Notes under the pieces: generated by a model
Told to the model about the DNA's origin: nothing
Database searches by the model: none
What the model saw: the letters and a program-made list of their open reading frames with translations, nothing else
Assembly (NCBI GenBank): GCA_000721375.1
Contig: JOGW01000003.1
Location: 562,796-626,795 of the forward strand
DNA from: Streptomyces sp. NRRL B-3428
GTDB lineage: Bacteria > Actinomycetota > Actinomycetes > Streptomycetales > Streptomycetaceae
Direction: 5' to 3'
DNA: 64,000 nucleotides
Position numbers and translations under genes: made by a program
In this document: positions 47,958 through 55,381 of the stretch, one piece after another
Position numbering within the stretch: position 1 is the stretch's first letter
How the letters are laid out: each line of letters opens with the position of its first letter

Positions 47958-49216
47958 TTGCCCTGCCCCTTGTAGTAGGGCAGACCGTCCGCCTTGGGCA
48001 TCCGCAGACGCTGGGCGGACAGGGCCAGGACGAGCAGCGTCACCACGTACGGCGTGGCCGTCACGAACTGGCTCGGGACCTCGTCCGTCATCAGGTACCA
48101 GACCAGGATGACCGCCGCGATGACCGAGGTGATCAGCGCCGGCACGTACCGCTTGCGCCAGAGCTGCCAGGCGACCGCGATGACGAGCAGGAAGACCACG
48201 AGCAGCAGGAGTGCGTGGACGTTGGTGCCGCCGCCGCGCAGGTTGAGGCTGTCGGTGTAGCCGAACAGGCCCGCGCCCAGGGCGAGTCCGCCCGGCATCC
48301 AGTTGCCGAAGATCATCGAGGCGAGACCGATGTAACCGCGGCCGCCCGTCTGGCCTTCCAGGTAGAAGCTGGCCGAGACGATCGACAGGAACGCGCCGCC
48401 GAGGCCCGCGAAACCGCCCGAGATGATCACGGCGATGTACTTGTACTTGTAGACGTTGACGCCCAGGGACTCGGCCGCGACCGGGTGCTCACCGCAGGAG
48501 CGCAGCCGCAGACCGAAGGACGTACGCCACAGGACCCACCACGTGAACGGAACCAGCGCGATGGCGATCACCGTCAGGGGCGAGAGGTCCGTCATCGCAC
48601 CGCCGAGCAGACCGGCGATGTCCGAGATCAGGAACCAGCCCTTCTCGTTGAGCGAGTCGAGCCACGTGGACAGACCCGGGATCGAGAAGGTGCCGAGGGA
48701 TTCGACCGGCGGGGACTGCTTCGACGTACCGCCCTCGACGCCCTCGAAGGCGAAGGTGGACATGTAGCGGGTCGCGCCGATCGCGAGGATGTTGATCGCG
48801 ACACCGGAGACGATGTGGTTGACCTTGAAGGTGACGGTCGCGATCGCGTGGATCAGACCGCCGATGGCGCCACCGACGACGCCCATGAGGAGACCCGTCC
48901 AGGGGCCCCACTGGTAACCGGCCCAGGCACCGAACCAGGTGCCGAGGACCATCATGCCTTCGAGGCCGATGTTCACGACGCCCGCGCGCTCGGCCCACAG
49001 ACCGCCGAGGCCGGCGAGACCGATCGGCACGGCGAGCTTGAGGGCGGTGGACATCTGGCCGACGGAGTCGATGCCGTCGGCGCCGGTGATGAGCCGGACG
49101 ATCGAGACGAGGACCAGGAGGACCGCGACCGCGATCATGATCTGCGCGAGCGAGAACTTACGGCCTGTCGGACGCGGCTGCGCCTTGGGCTTGTTGATGT
49201 CGGTTGCCGTGCTCAT
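47954..49216 (-). CDS. Nucleoside ABC transporter permease 2 (BMP/YufQ type)
   Basis: A 420-residue polytopic membrane subunit, ATG 49216 (MSTATDINKPKAQP). About nine helices, with AVPIGLAGLGGLWAERAGVVNIGLEGMM, the signature of permeases partnering BMP-family nucleoside-binding lipoproteins, and FGLRLRSCGEHPVAAESLGV as the cytoplasmic coupling loop. It has extra C-terminal helices compared with the approx. 310-residue norm. It overlaps permease 1 by ATGA and cdd by GTGA, so stoichiometric translation is expected. Confidence 0.93.
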   Translation of the reverse strand: MSTATDINKPKAQPRPTGRKFSLAQIMIAVAVLLVLVSIVRLITGADGIDSVGQMSTALKLAVPIGLAGLGGLWAERAGVVNIGLEGMMVLGTWFGAWAGYQWGPWTGLLMGVVGGAIGGLIHAIATVTFKVNHIVSGVAINILAIGATRYMSTFAFEGVEGGTSKQSPPVESLGTFSIPGLSTWLDSLNEKGWFLISDIAGLLGGAMTDLSPLTVIAIALVPFTWWVLWRTSFGLRLRSCGEHPVAAESLGVNVYKYKYIAVIISGGFAGLGGAFLSIVSASFYLEGQTGGRGYIGLASMIFGNWMPGGLALGAGLFGYTDSLNLRGGGTNVHALLLLVVFLLVIAVAWQLWRKRYVPALITSVIAAVILVWYLMTDEVPSQFVTATPYVVTLLVLALSAQRLRMPKADGLPYYKGQGK

Positions 49217-50331
49217 CGGGCAGCCACCTCCTCGCTGTTGTCGGACTTTGTCTTCCGGGCTGCCGCGGCGAGCTCCTCGCCGACGCGCTGCTGCTGACGC
49301 TTGAGGCCCCAGACGCGTACGGCCTCGTACGAGATGACGACCGCCAGGACGATCAGGCCCTGCATGATGACCGCGATCTCCTTGTCGTAACCGCGGTAGT
49401 CGAGCTCCTGCGAGGCCTTGTCCAGCCAGGCCCACAGAAGCGCCGCGAACGCGATGCCGACCGGGTGGTTGCGGCCGAGGAGTGCGATGCCGATGGCGGT
49501 GAAGCCGAGACCCGCGGGGAAGGTCAGGCCGTACGTGTGCGAGTCGCCGAGCAGGATGGGCAGACCGGACAGGCCCGCCAGACCACCCGAGATCAGCATG
49601 GCCATCAGCACCATGCGCTTGGCGTTCACACCGCTCGCCGCGGCGGCCGACTCGGAGGCGCCGGTGGCGCGCAGGTCGAAGCCGAAGCGGGTGCGGCCGA
49701 GGACCAGCCAGTACACGATGCCGACCAGGACGGCCAGGAAGATCAGACCGTAGACCTTGCCGCCGGCGAGCTCGATGCCGGGAATCCAGCCGGACTCGTG
49801 CATCTCACCGGTGGTCGAGTTGTTGCCGACCGCGACACCGAAGTTCTCGGTCAGGGTCAGCCAGGCGATCAGGCTGGTGGCGATGGCGTTCAGCATGATC
49901 GTGGAGACGACCTCGCTGACCCCGCGGGTGGTCTTGAGTACACCCGCGATACCGGCCCAGAAGGCACCGGTCAGCATCGCGACCAGGATCAGCATCGGGA
50001 CCTGCAGGAAGGACGGCAGCGCGATGTGCGCGCCGACCAGTGCGGTGGTCATCGCGGCGAGGCGGTACTGGCCGTCGACACCGATGTTGAACAGGTTCAT
50101 CCGGAAGCCGACCGCCACGGCGACGGCGGCCAGGTAGTACATCGTGGCCTGATTGATGATCAGGACCTGGATGTCCGAGAACGTGGCCTGCTCGAACATG
50201 ATCGAGTACGGCTCGAACGGGCTCTTGCCCGAGATCAGCAGCACGATCGAGGTCAGCGCCACGGCCACGACCAGCGCGATGGCCGGTCCGGCGAGTGCGA
50301 GCAGCACCCGCTCCTTGTCGAACTTCTTCAT
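49213..50331 (-). CDS. Nucleoside ABC transporter permease 1 (BMP/YufP type)
   Basis: A 372-residue membrane subunit, ATG 50331 (MKKFDKERVLLALAGP). About ten helices. AAVAVAVGFRMNLFNIGVDGQYRL and RGVSEVVSTIMLNAIA are typical of the YufP/RnsC-like permease. FGFDLRATGASESAAAASGVNAKRM is the coupling loop contacting the ATPase. ATGA overlaps join it to the ATPase gene upstream and to permease 2 downstream. Together the proteins form an importer for purine and pyrimidine nucleosides. Confidence 0.94.
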   Translation of the reverse strand: MKKFDKERVLLALAGPAIALVVAVALTSIVLLISGKSPFEPYSIMFEQATFSDIQVLIINQATMYYLAAVAVAVGFRMNLFNIGVDGQYRLAAMTTALVGAHIALPSFLQVPMLILVAMLTGAFWAGIAGVLKTTRGVSEVVSTIMLNAIATSLIAWLTLTENFGVAVGNNSTTGEMHESGWIPGIELAGGKVYGLIFLAVLVGIVYWLVLGRTRFGFDLRATGASESAAAASGVNAKRMVLMAMLISGGLAGLSGLPILLGDSHTYGLTFPAGLGFTAIGIALLGRNHPVGIAFAALLWAWLDKASQELDYRGYDKEIAVIMQGLIVLAVVISYEAVRVWGLKRQQQRVGEELAAAARKTKSDNSEEVAAR

Positions 50332-51989
50332 CGGGCCTCGTCCTCCGGGGCGTCCTGCGTGTCCGGTGCGTCCTGCGGGGCCGGGGCGTCCTCGCGGGCC
50401 TCCGCCTCCAGGAGCGTGGCCTCGCTCAGCTCGGCGTCCTCGTCGTGCTCCAGGTGACCGCTCGCGGCACCCGTCATCGCGGAGCCGAGCTCCTCGGGCG
50501 TGATGGTCGCCGGGTCGGCGTCCGCGACGAGCTTGCCGCGGTAGATCACGCGCAGGGTGTCGGAGAGGCCGATCAGCTCGTCCAGGTCCGCGGAGATCAG
50601 AAGGACCGCGAGTCCTTCGCGGCGGGCCTCGCGGATCTGGTCCCAGATCTGCGCCTGCGCGCCGACGTCCACACCGCGGGTGGGGTGGGCGGCGATCAGG
50701 AAGCGCGGCTTGTGGCTCATCTCGCGGCCGACGATCAGCTTCTGCTGGTTGCCGCCGGAGAGCGATGCGGCGGTGACGTCGATGCCGGGCGTACGGACGT
50801 CGTACTCCTCGACGATCCGCCGGGTGTCCTCCTGCGCGGCCTTGAGGTCCAGCCAGACGCCCTTGGCGTTGGGCTTCTCGGTGACGTGACCGAGGATCCG
50901 GTTCTCCCACAGCGGGGATTCGAGGAGGAGGCCGTGGCGGTGGCGGTCTTCGGGGATGTAGCCGATACCGGATTCGCGGCGCTTGCGGGTGGGCTGCGAG
51001 GTGATCTCGTCGCCGGCGAGGCTGATCGTGCCGGAGTCGGCGCTGTGCAGGCCGATCAGCGCGTCGATCAGCTCGGTCTGGCCGTTGCCCTCGACGCCCG
51101 CGATACCGAGGACTTCGCCCTCGTGGATCGTGAACGTGATGTCGTCGAGCAGCGCGCGGCCACCCTCACCCTCCAGGCGCAGCTTGTCGACCTGGATCAT
51201 CGGACGGTCGGTGACCGTCGAGTCGCTGGTCTCCGGCGTCGGCAGCGCCGAGCCCACCATCAGCTCCGCCAGCTGGCGCGGCGTGGTCTCGGACGGGATC
51301 GCCGTACCCACGGTCGTACCGCGGCGGATCACCGTGATGTCGTCCGCGACCGCGAGGACCTCACCGAGCTTGTGCGAGATGAAGATGACCGACAGGCCCT
51401 CGGCCTTGAGCTCGCGCAGGTTGTCGAAGAGTGCGTCGACCTCCTGCGGCACGAGCACCGCCGTCGGCTCGTCGAGGATCAGCGTGCGGGCGCCACGGAA
51501 GAGGACCTTGAGGATCTCCACGCGCTGGCGGTCGGCGACACCGAGGTCCTCGACCAGGGCGTCGGGGCGGACCCCGAGGCCGTACGCGTCGGAGATCTCT
51601 TTGATCTTCTTACGGGCCTGGGAGCCGATGCCGTACAGCTTCTCGCTGCCGAGCACCACGTTCTCCAGGACCGTGAGCTGGTCGGCGAGCATGAAGTGCT
51701 GGTGCACCATGCCGATGCCGCGCGAGATCGCGTCGGCCGGGCTGGACAGGGACACCTGCTCGCCGTTGATCGCGATGGTGCCCTCGTCCGGCTTCTGCAT
51801 GCCGTAGAGGATCTTCATCAGCGTCGACTTGCCCGCGCCGTTCTCGCCGACCAGGGCGTGCACGGTGCCCTTGCGGACGCTGAAGTGGATGTCGTGGTTG
51901 GCCACGACACCGGGGAAGCGCTTGGTGATGCCCGCCAGTTCTACGGCAGGCGCCTGGCCTTCGGCCGGAGGGCTGCTGGACGCTTTGAT
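50328..51989 (-). CDS. Nucleoside ABC transporter ATPase (double ATP-binding protein), probable ATC start
   Basis: A RbsA/RnsB-type protein with two nucleotide-binding domains. The first Walker A is GENGAGKST, the second domain has the degenerate GVEGNGQTE; signature ASLSGGNQQKL is in domain 2 and VADRQRVEIL in domain 1, with LILDEPTA the Walker B of domain 1. The only ATG/GTG/TTG in frame is GTG 51905 (ANHDIHFSV), which would delete strand 1 and the A-loop region VELAGITKRFPG. AAGGAGA stands 5 nt before ATC 51989, which gives a normal N-terminus (IKASSSPPAEG) and 553 residues. I therefore propose an ATC start or a sequence error. The conventional call would be 50328-51905. The Ala/Asp/Pro-rich C-tail is unusual. 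Confidence 0.88.
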   Translation of the reverse strand: MKASSSPPAEGQAPAVELAGITKRFPGVVANHDIHFSVRKGTVHALVGENGAGKSTLMKILYGMQKPDEGTIAINGEQVSLSSPADAISRGIGMVHQHFMLADQLTVLENVVLGSEKLYGIGSQARKKIKEISDAYGLGVRPDALVEDLGVADRQRVEILKVLFRGARTLILDEPTAVLVPQEVDALFDNLRELKAEGLSVIFISHKLGEVLAVADDITVIRRGTTVGTAIPSETTPRQLAELMVGSALPTPETSDSTVTDRPMIQVDKLRLEGEGGRALLDDITFTIHEGEVLGIAGVEGNGQTELIDALIGLHSADSGTISLAGDEITSQPTRKRRESGIGYIPEDRHRHGLLLESPLWENRILGHVTEKPNAKGVWLDLKAAQEDTRRIVEEYDVRTPGIDVTAASLSGGNQQKLIVGREMSHKPRFLIAAHPTRGVDVGAQAQIWDQIREARREGLAVLLISADLDELIGLSDTLRVIYRGKLVADADPATITPEELGSAMTGAASGHLEHDEDAELSEATLLEAEAREDAPAPQDAPDTQDAPEDEAR

Positions 51990-52091
51990 GGCGACTCTCC
52001 TTGAGGAAGGGGCGTCCTGCGCAACGCCCCTGGTTCAACGTCTCTGTTGAAGCTCGAATCGAGGGCCGCGTACTGGCCCTCCGGTGGGACT

Positions 52092-52133
52092 GGAACGGGG
52101 TACGGAGAGATGATGCTCGCCGTACCCCGTTCC
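52092..52133. terminator. Intercistronic hairpin between BMP lipoprotein and ATPase genes
   Basis: A perfect 14-bp stem (52092-52105 with 52120-52133) with a 14-nt loop stands between the first lipoprotein gene and the ATPase gene. A smaller dyad (GAACGCC/GGCGTTC, about 52153-52168) is nearer the lipoprotein stop. Such structures let the binding protein be made in excess over the membrane parts. Confidence 0.7.
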
Positions 52134-52185
52134 CGTCCTGTGTCACGACGATGAACGCCTGGGCGTTCGCGTCATGACGTAGGTA

Positions 52186-53247
52186 TTACGGGGTGGTCTT
52201 CACCTTGATGGAGCCGTCCTTGATGCCCTCTTCGGCCTTCTTCACGGCCTCCTGCACCTCGGTCATCTTCATGAAGTCGGGGTTGGAGTCGGCGAGAGCG
52301 ACACCACCGGACTTCAGGTCGGCGCGGATCACACCGGTCTCGGGCGAGCCGTCCTGGACGGACTTGGCCAGGTTGAACACCGCGTCGGAGACACCCTTGG
52401 TGACCGAGGTCAGGATGTAGTCCTTGTACTTGGCCAGGGCCTCCTGGCTGTACTGGTCGGAGTCCACGCCGATCGCCCACTTCTTGGCGGCGGCAGCGGC
52501 CTCGATGGTGCCCTGACCGGCCAGACCGGCGGCGTGGTAGACCACGTCGGCGCCGCCGTCGATCATGCCCTTGGCAGCCTCACGGCCGAGGTCGGGCTTC
52601 GAGAAGCCGTCGAAGTTCGGCGGCTGCGTCAGGTACTGCGAGCGGACCTTGACCGACGGGTCGGTGTCCTTGACGCCCTGCTCGTAACCGGCCTGGAACT
52701 TCTTGATCAGCGGGGTCTCGACACCGCCGACGAAGCCGACGGTCTTCGACTTGGTCGTCTTGGCGGCGGCCACACCCGCGAGGTAGGAGCCCTGCTCCTC
52801 GGAGAAGACGAGGTCCGCGACGTTCTTCGCCTGGACGGTCTCGTCGTCGACGATGCCGAACGTGGTGTTCGGGAACTTCGCGGCCACGTCCTTGACGGCC
52901 GGGGCGTAGGCGAAGCCGATGCCGATGACCGGGTTGTAGCCCTGCTTGGCCAGCGCGGTCAGGCGCTGGACCTTGTCGGCGTCCGACTCGCCGTCCGAAG
53001 GCTCGACGTCCTCGCCGCCGATCTTCAGCTCCTTCATCGCGCGCTCCATGCCCGCGTGAGCAGCGTCGTTGAAGGACTGGTCGCCCTTACCGCCGATGTC
53101 GTAGGCGATGGCGACACCCTTGCCCTTGCTGTCGTCCGAGGACGAGGAAGAGCCGGAGTCGGTGGACTTGCCGCCACAGGCGGCAAGGGAGACGGCGAGC
53201 GCGGTGGCAGCAGCGCCTGCAACCGCGAATCGGGACACCCGGTGCAT
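52186..53247 (-). CDS. BMP-family nucleoside-binding lipoprotein 1
   Basis: The solute-binding part of the nucleoside importer. 353 residues, ATG 53247 with AAGGAG 8 nt upstream. The lipobox is SLAACGG (Cys at about 24), followed by a Ser/Asp linker. The BMP domain opens AIAYDIGGKGDQSFNDAAHAGMERA, with ligand-contact segments GFAYAPAV, FSEEQGSYLAGVAAA, GGVETPLIKKF and GVDSDQY. It is about 68 percent identical by eye to the product of the gene upstream. Its own promoter carries the regulon palindrome variant at 53302. Confidence 0.95.
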   Translation of the reverse strand: MHRVSRFAVAGAAATALAVSLAACGGKSTDSGSSSSSDDSKGKGVAIAYDIGGKGDQSFNDAAHAGMERAMKELKIGGEDVEPSDGESDADKVQRLTALAKQGYNPVIGIGFAYAPAVKDVAAKFPNTTFGIVDDETVQAKNVADLVFSEEQGSYLAGVAAAKTTKSKTVGFVGGVETPLIKKFQAGYEQGVKDTDPSVKVRSQYLTQPPNFDGFSKPDLGREAAKGMIDGGADVVYHAAGLAGQGTIEAAAAAKKWAIGVDSDQYSQEALAKYKDYILTSVTKGVSDAVFNLAKSVQDGSPETGVIRADLKSGGVALADSNPDFMKMTEVQEAVKKAEEGIKDGSIKVKTTP

Positions 53248-53301
53248 GGGTCGTACTCCTTAGTGCAAGCGCCAGTGAGTGGCGCAGGTTTCGCCGCAGC
53301 G

Positions 53302-53313
53302 TAACGCGCGTAG
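53302..53313. promoter_or_regulatory. Nucleoside-regulon operator candidate (variant), BMP gene 1
   Basis: TAACGCGCGTAG matches 10 of 12 positions of CTACGCGCGTAG. On the minus strand the altered arm creates a -10 hexamer, TACGCT (53303-53298), so operator and -10 overlap. The same variant precedes BMP gene 2. Confidence 0.7.
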
Positions 53314-53400
53314 ACAAAACTTAAAACCGCTTGGGAACACCTGTTATCGCACTGTGCCTGGAGTCACAGCTTGTCCCTTTTGCCCCGTGCGCCAAAGCAA

Positions 53401-53435
53401 TGCGCCGGACCAGCGGAAACAGCCGGTCCGGCGCA
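53401..53435. terminator. Terminator after BMP lipoprotein gene 2
   Basis: TGCGCCGGACC (53401-53411) pairs perfectly with 53425-53435. It lies 50 bp after the stop of the upstream lipoprotein gene and ahead of the next promoter, so the two lipoprotein genes are separate transcripts. Confidence 0.78.
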
Positions 53436-53484
53436 GTGGGTGGTGCTTCGGTGACGATCGGTTATCGCGAGCAGAAGAGGTCGG

Positions 53485-54576
53485 TTACGGCGTGGTCTTC
53501 ACCGTGATCGTGCCGTCCTCGATGCCCTTGCGGGCCTTGTCGACCGCCGCGACGAGGTCGGCCATCCCCTTGTACGCCGGGTTGGAGTCGGACAGGCCCA
53601 CACCGCCGGCCTTGAGGTCGAAGCGCTGCTCACCGGTGAGCGGCTTGCCCTCGATGACGGACTTGGTGAGGGCGTAGACCGCGCCGCCGACGTCCTTGGT
53701 CATCGAGGTGAGGATGTACGCCTTGTGCTTGGCCAGCGGCTCCTGCAGGTACTGGTCGGAGTCGACGCCGATCGCCCACTTCTTCTCGGCGGCCACTGCT
53801 TCGATCGAGCCCTGACCGGCGAGGCCCGCGGCGTGGTAGATCACGTCGGCGCCCTCGTCGAGCTGGCCCTTCGCCGCTTCCCGGCCGAGGTCCGGCTTGG
53901 AGAAGCCGTCGAAGTTCGGCGGCTGGGTCAGGTACTGGCTCTTGACCTTGATCGACTTGTCGGTGTCCTGGACGCCCTGGATGAAGCCCGCCTCGAACTT
54001 CTTGATCAGCGGAATCTCGACACCGCCGATGAAGCCGACCGTCTTGGTCTTGGTGGCCTTCGCGGCGGCGACGCCTGCGAGGTAGGAGCCCTGCTCCTCG
54101 CTGAAGACGAGCGACGCGACGTTCGGCTCCTTGATGGTGTTGTCGTCAATCATCCCGAACGTGGTGTTCGGGAACTTCTTGGAGACCTCGCCGACGGCCT
54201 TGGCGTACACGAAGCCGACGCCGATCACCGGGTTGTAGCCCTGCTTGGCCAGCGCGGTCAGACGCTGGACCTTGTCGGCGTCCGACTCGCCGTCCGAAGG
54301 CTCGACGTCGGTGCCGCCGATCTTGAACTCCTTCATGGCCTTCTCGTAGCCGGCATGCGCGGCGTCGTTGAAGGACTGGTCGCCCTGTCCACCGATGTCG
54401 TACGCGAGGCCGATGCCCTTGCCCTTGTACGTGCCCGACGAGGACTTGTCGCTGCCCTTGTCGTCGTCCGTGTTCGCCTCTGTGCTGGTCTTCCCACAGG
54501 CGCTCGCCGCGAGGGCGAGGGCGGAGACCGCCACTGCCACTCTGGAGAGCCTCGTTATCCGCCGCTTCTGCCGCAC
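53485..54576 (-). CDS. BMP-family nucleoside-binding lipoprotein 2
   Basis: A second solute-binding lipoprotein, 363 residues from GTG 54576, chosen because GAAGGGG is 8 nt upstream (GTG 54585 is an alternative). Lipobox AASACGK, a Lys/Asp/Ser linker, then GLAYDIGGQGDQSFNDAAHAGYEKA and the same ligand segments as BMP 1, including QYLTQPPNFDGFSKPDLGREAAKG, which is nearly identical. It has its own operator-variant promoter (54655) and terminator (53401). Two receptors feeding one permease suggest different nucleoside preferences. Confidence 0.93.
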   Translation of the reverse strand: MRQKRRITRLSRVAVAVSALALAASACGKTSTEANTDDDKGSDKSSSGTYKGKGIGLAYDIGGQGDQSFNDAAHAGYEKAMKEFKIGGTDVEPSDGESDADKVQRLTALAKQGYNPVIGVGFVYAKAVGEVSKKFPNTTFGMIDDNTIKEPNVASLVFSEEQGSYLAGVAAAKATKTKTVGFIGGVEIPLIKKFEAGFIQGVQDTDKSIKVKSQYLTQPPNFDGFSKPDLGREAAKGQLDEGADVIYHAAGLAGQGSIEAVAAEKKWAIGVDSDQYLQEPLAKHKAYILTSMTKDVGGAVYALTKSVIEGKPLTGEQRFDLKAGGVGLSDSNPAYKGMADLVAAVDKARKGIEDGTITVKTTP

Positions 54577-54654
54577 TGTAGGCACCCCTTCATCCCCAAC
54601 GCGCCGCTGCCGACGCCCCATTCGGCGCACGAAGACGCCGGTTTCCGCGCACGG

Positions 54655-54666
54655 TAACGCGCGTAG
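54655..54666. promoter_or_regulatory. Nucleoside-regulon operator candidate (variant), BMP gene 2
   Basis: TAACGCGCGTAG again, identical to the site before BMP gene 1. The minus-strand -10 is TACCGT, overlapping the altered arm. Confidence 0.7.
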
Positions 54667-54809
54667 AGGTGTGGGGGAACTGGAATCCGGGTGGCCGTTA
54701 TCGAAACGTGGTGAGGGGGGTTACGGCTTGGTTAACCAGTGGCCCGAGCCGCGCAGTTGGGGGCCTGTCCCGGTAGCCTCGCCGCCTGCATCCGTCAGGT
54801 GGGGGGACC

Positions 54810-55325
54810 GTGGGGATTCGACGAGTCGGTACGGCCGCGGCCGTAGTCATCGCCCTGGCGTGGCTGCTGACCGGATGCACTGTGCCCGTCGCCGGCAACG
54901 CCGGCGTGTCCGTGACCGCCGACGGTCGGCTGCTCGGGGTGCTGGCCGTCTGCCATGACCACATCGACGGTGTGACGCTCTACACCGACGACGGAAGCGA
55001 GCAGGGGCGGACCGTCGGCGAGTGGGTTCGCGGTGAACCGGCGACCGGGCTGGTGACCTGGCCGCTCGCCGGCAGCGGCTCCGGCTGGAGCGTCGAACAG
55101 CCGATGGCCACCGCCCTTGAGTCGAAGCGCAGTTACAGCCTCTACGGCTGGACCCGCGACAACTCCTGGTCGACGGCCGACGTGACCTTCACGCTTGCGC
55201 ACCTCGCCGCGATGAAGCCGGGCGAGGTGCGCTACTACGCGGGCGAAGGAGCCGGCGTCGACAAGGACGGCTACAGGACCGCGAGCCTCGGTGCCTTCCG
55301 GGACGAGGCCTGCGCAGGCGGCTGA
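54810..55325 (+). CDS. Lipoprotein of unknown function
   Basis: A 171-residue lipoprotein, GTG 54810 after GGTGGGGGG. The lipobox is LLTGC (Cys at about 23). The mature part resembles an all-beta domain (GVSVTADGRLLGVLAVCHDHIDGVTLYTDD, then SYSLYGWTRDNSWSTADVTFTL), with cysteines that could form one disulfide. No family known to me. It is divergent from BMP gene 2 and convergent with the amidohydrolase; a 24-bp tandem duplication follows its stop. Confidence 0.78.
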   Translation: MGIRRVGTAAAVVIALAWLLTGCTVPVAGNAGVSVTADGRLLGVLAVCHDHIDGVTLYTDDGSEQGRTVGEWVRGEPATGLVTWPLAGSGSGWSVEQPMATALESKRSYSLYGWTRDNSWSTADVTFTLAHLAAMKPGEVRYYAGEGAGVDKDGYRTASLGAFRDEACAGG

Positions 55326-55327
55326 GC

Positions 55328-55375
55328 CAGGCCTGGTGACGGCGGTCGACTCAGGCCCGGTGACGGCGGTCGAGC
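55328..55375. repeat. 24-bp tandem duplication after the lipoprotein stop
   Basis: Units 55328-55351 and 55352-55375 differ at about three positions. They fill the gap between the lipoprotein stop (55323-55325) and the convergent amidohydrolase stop (55382). Confidence 0.78.
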
Positions 55376-55381
55376 CGGGGC

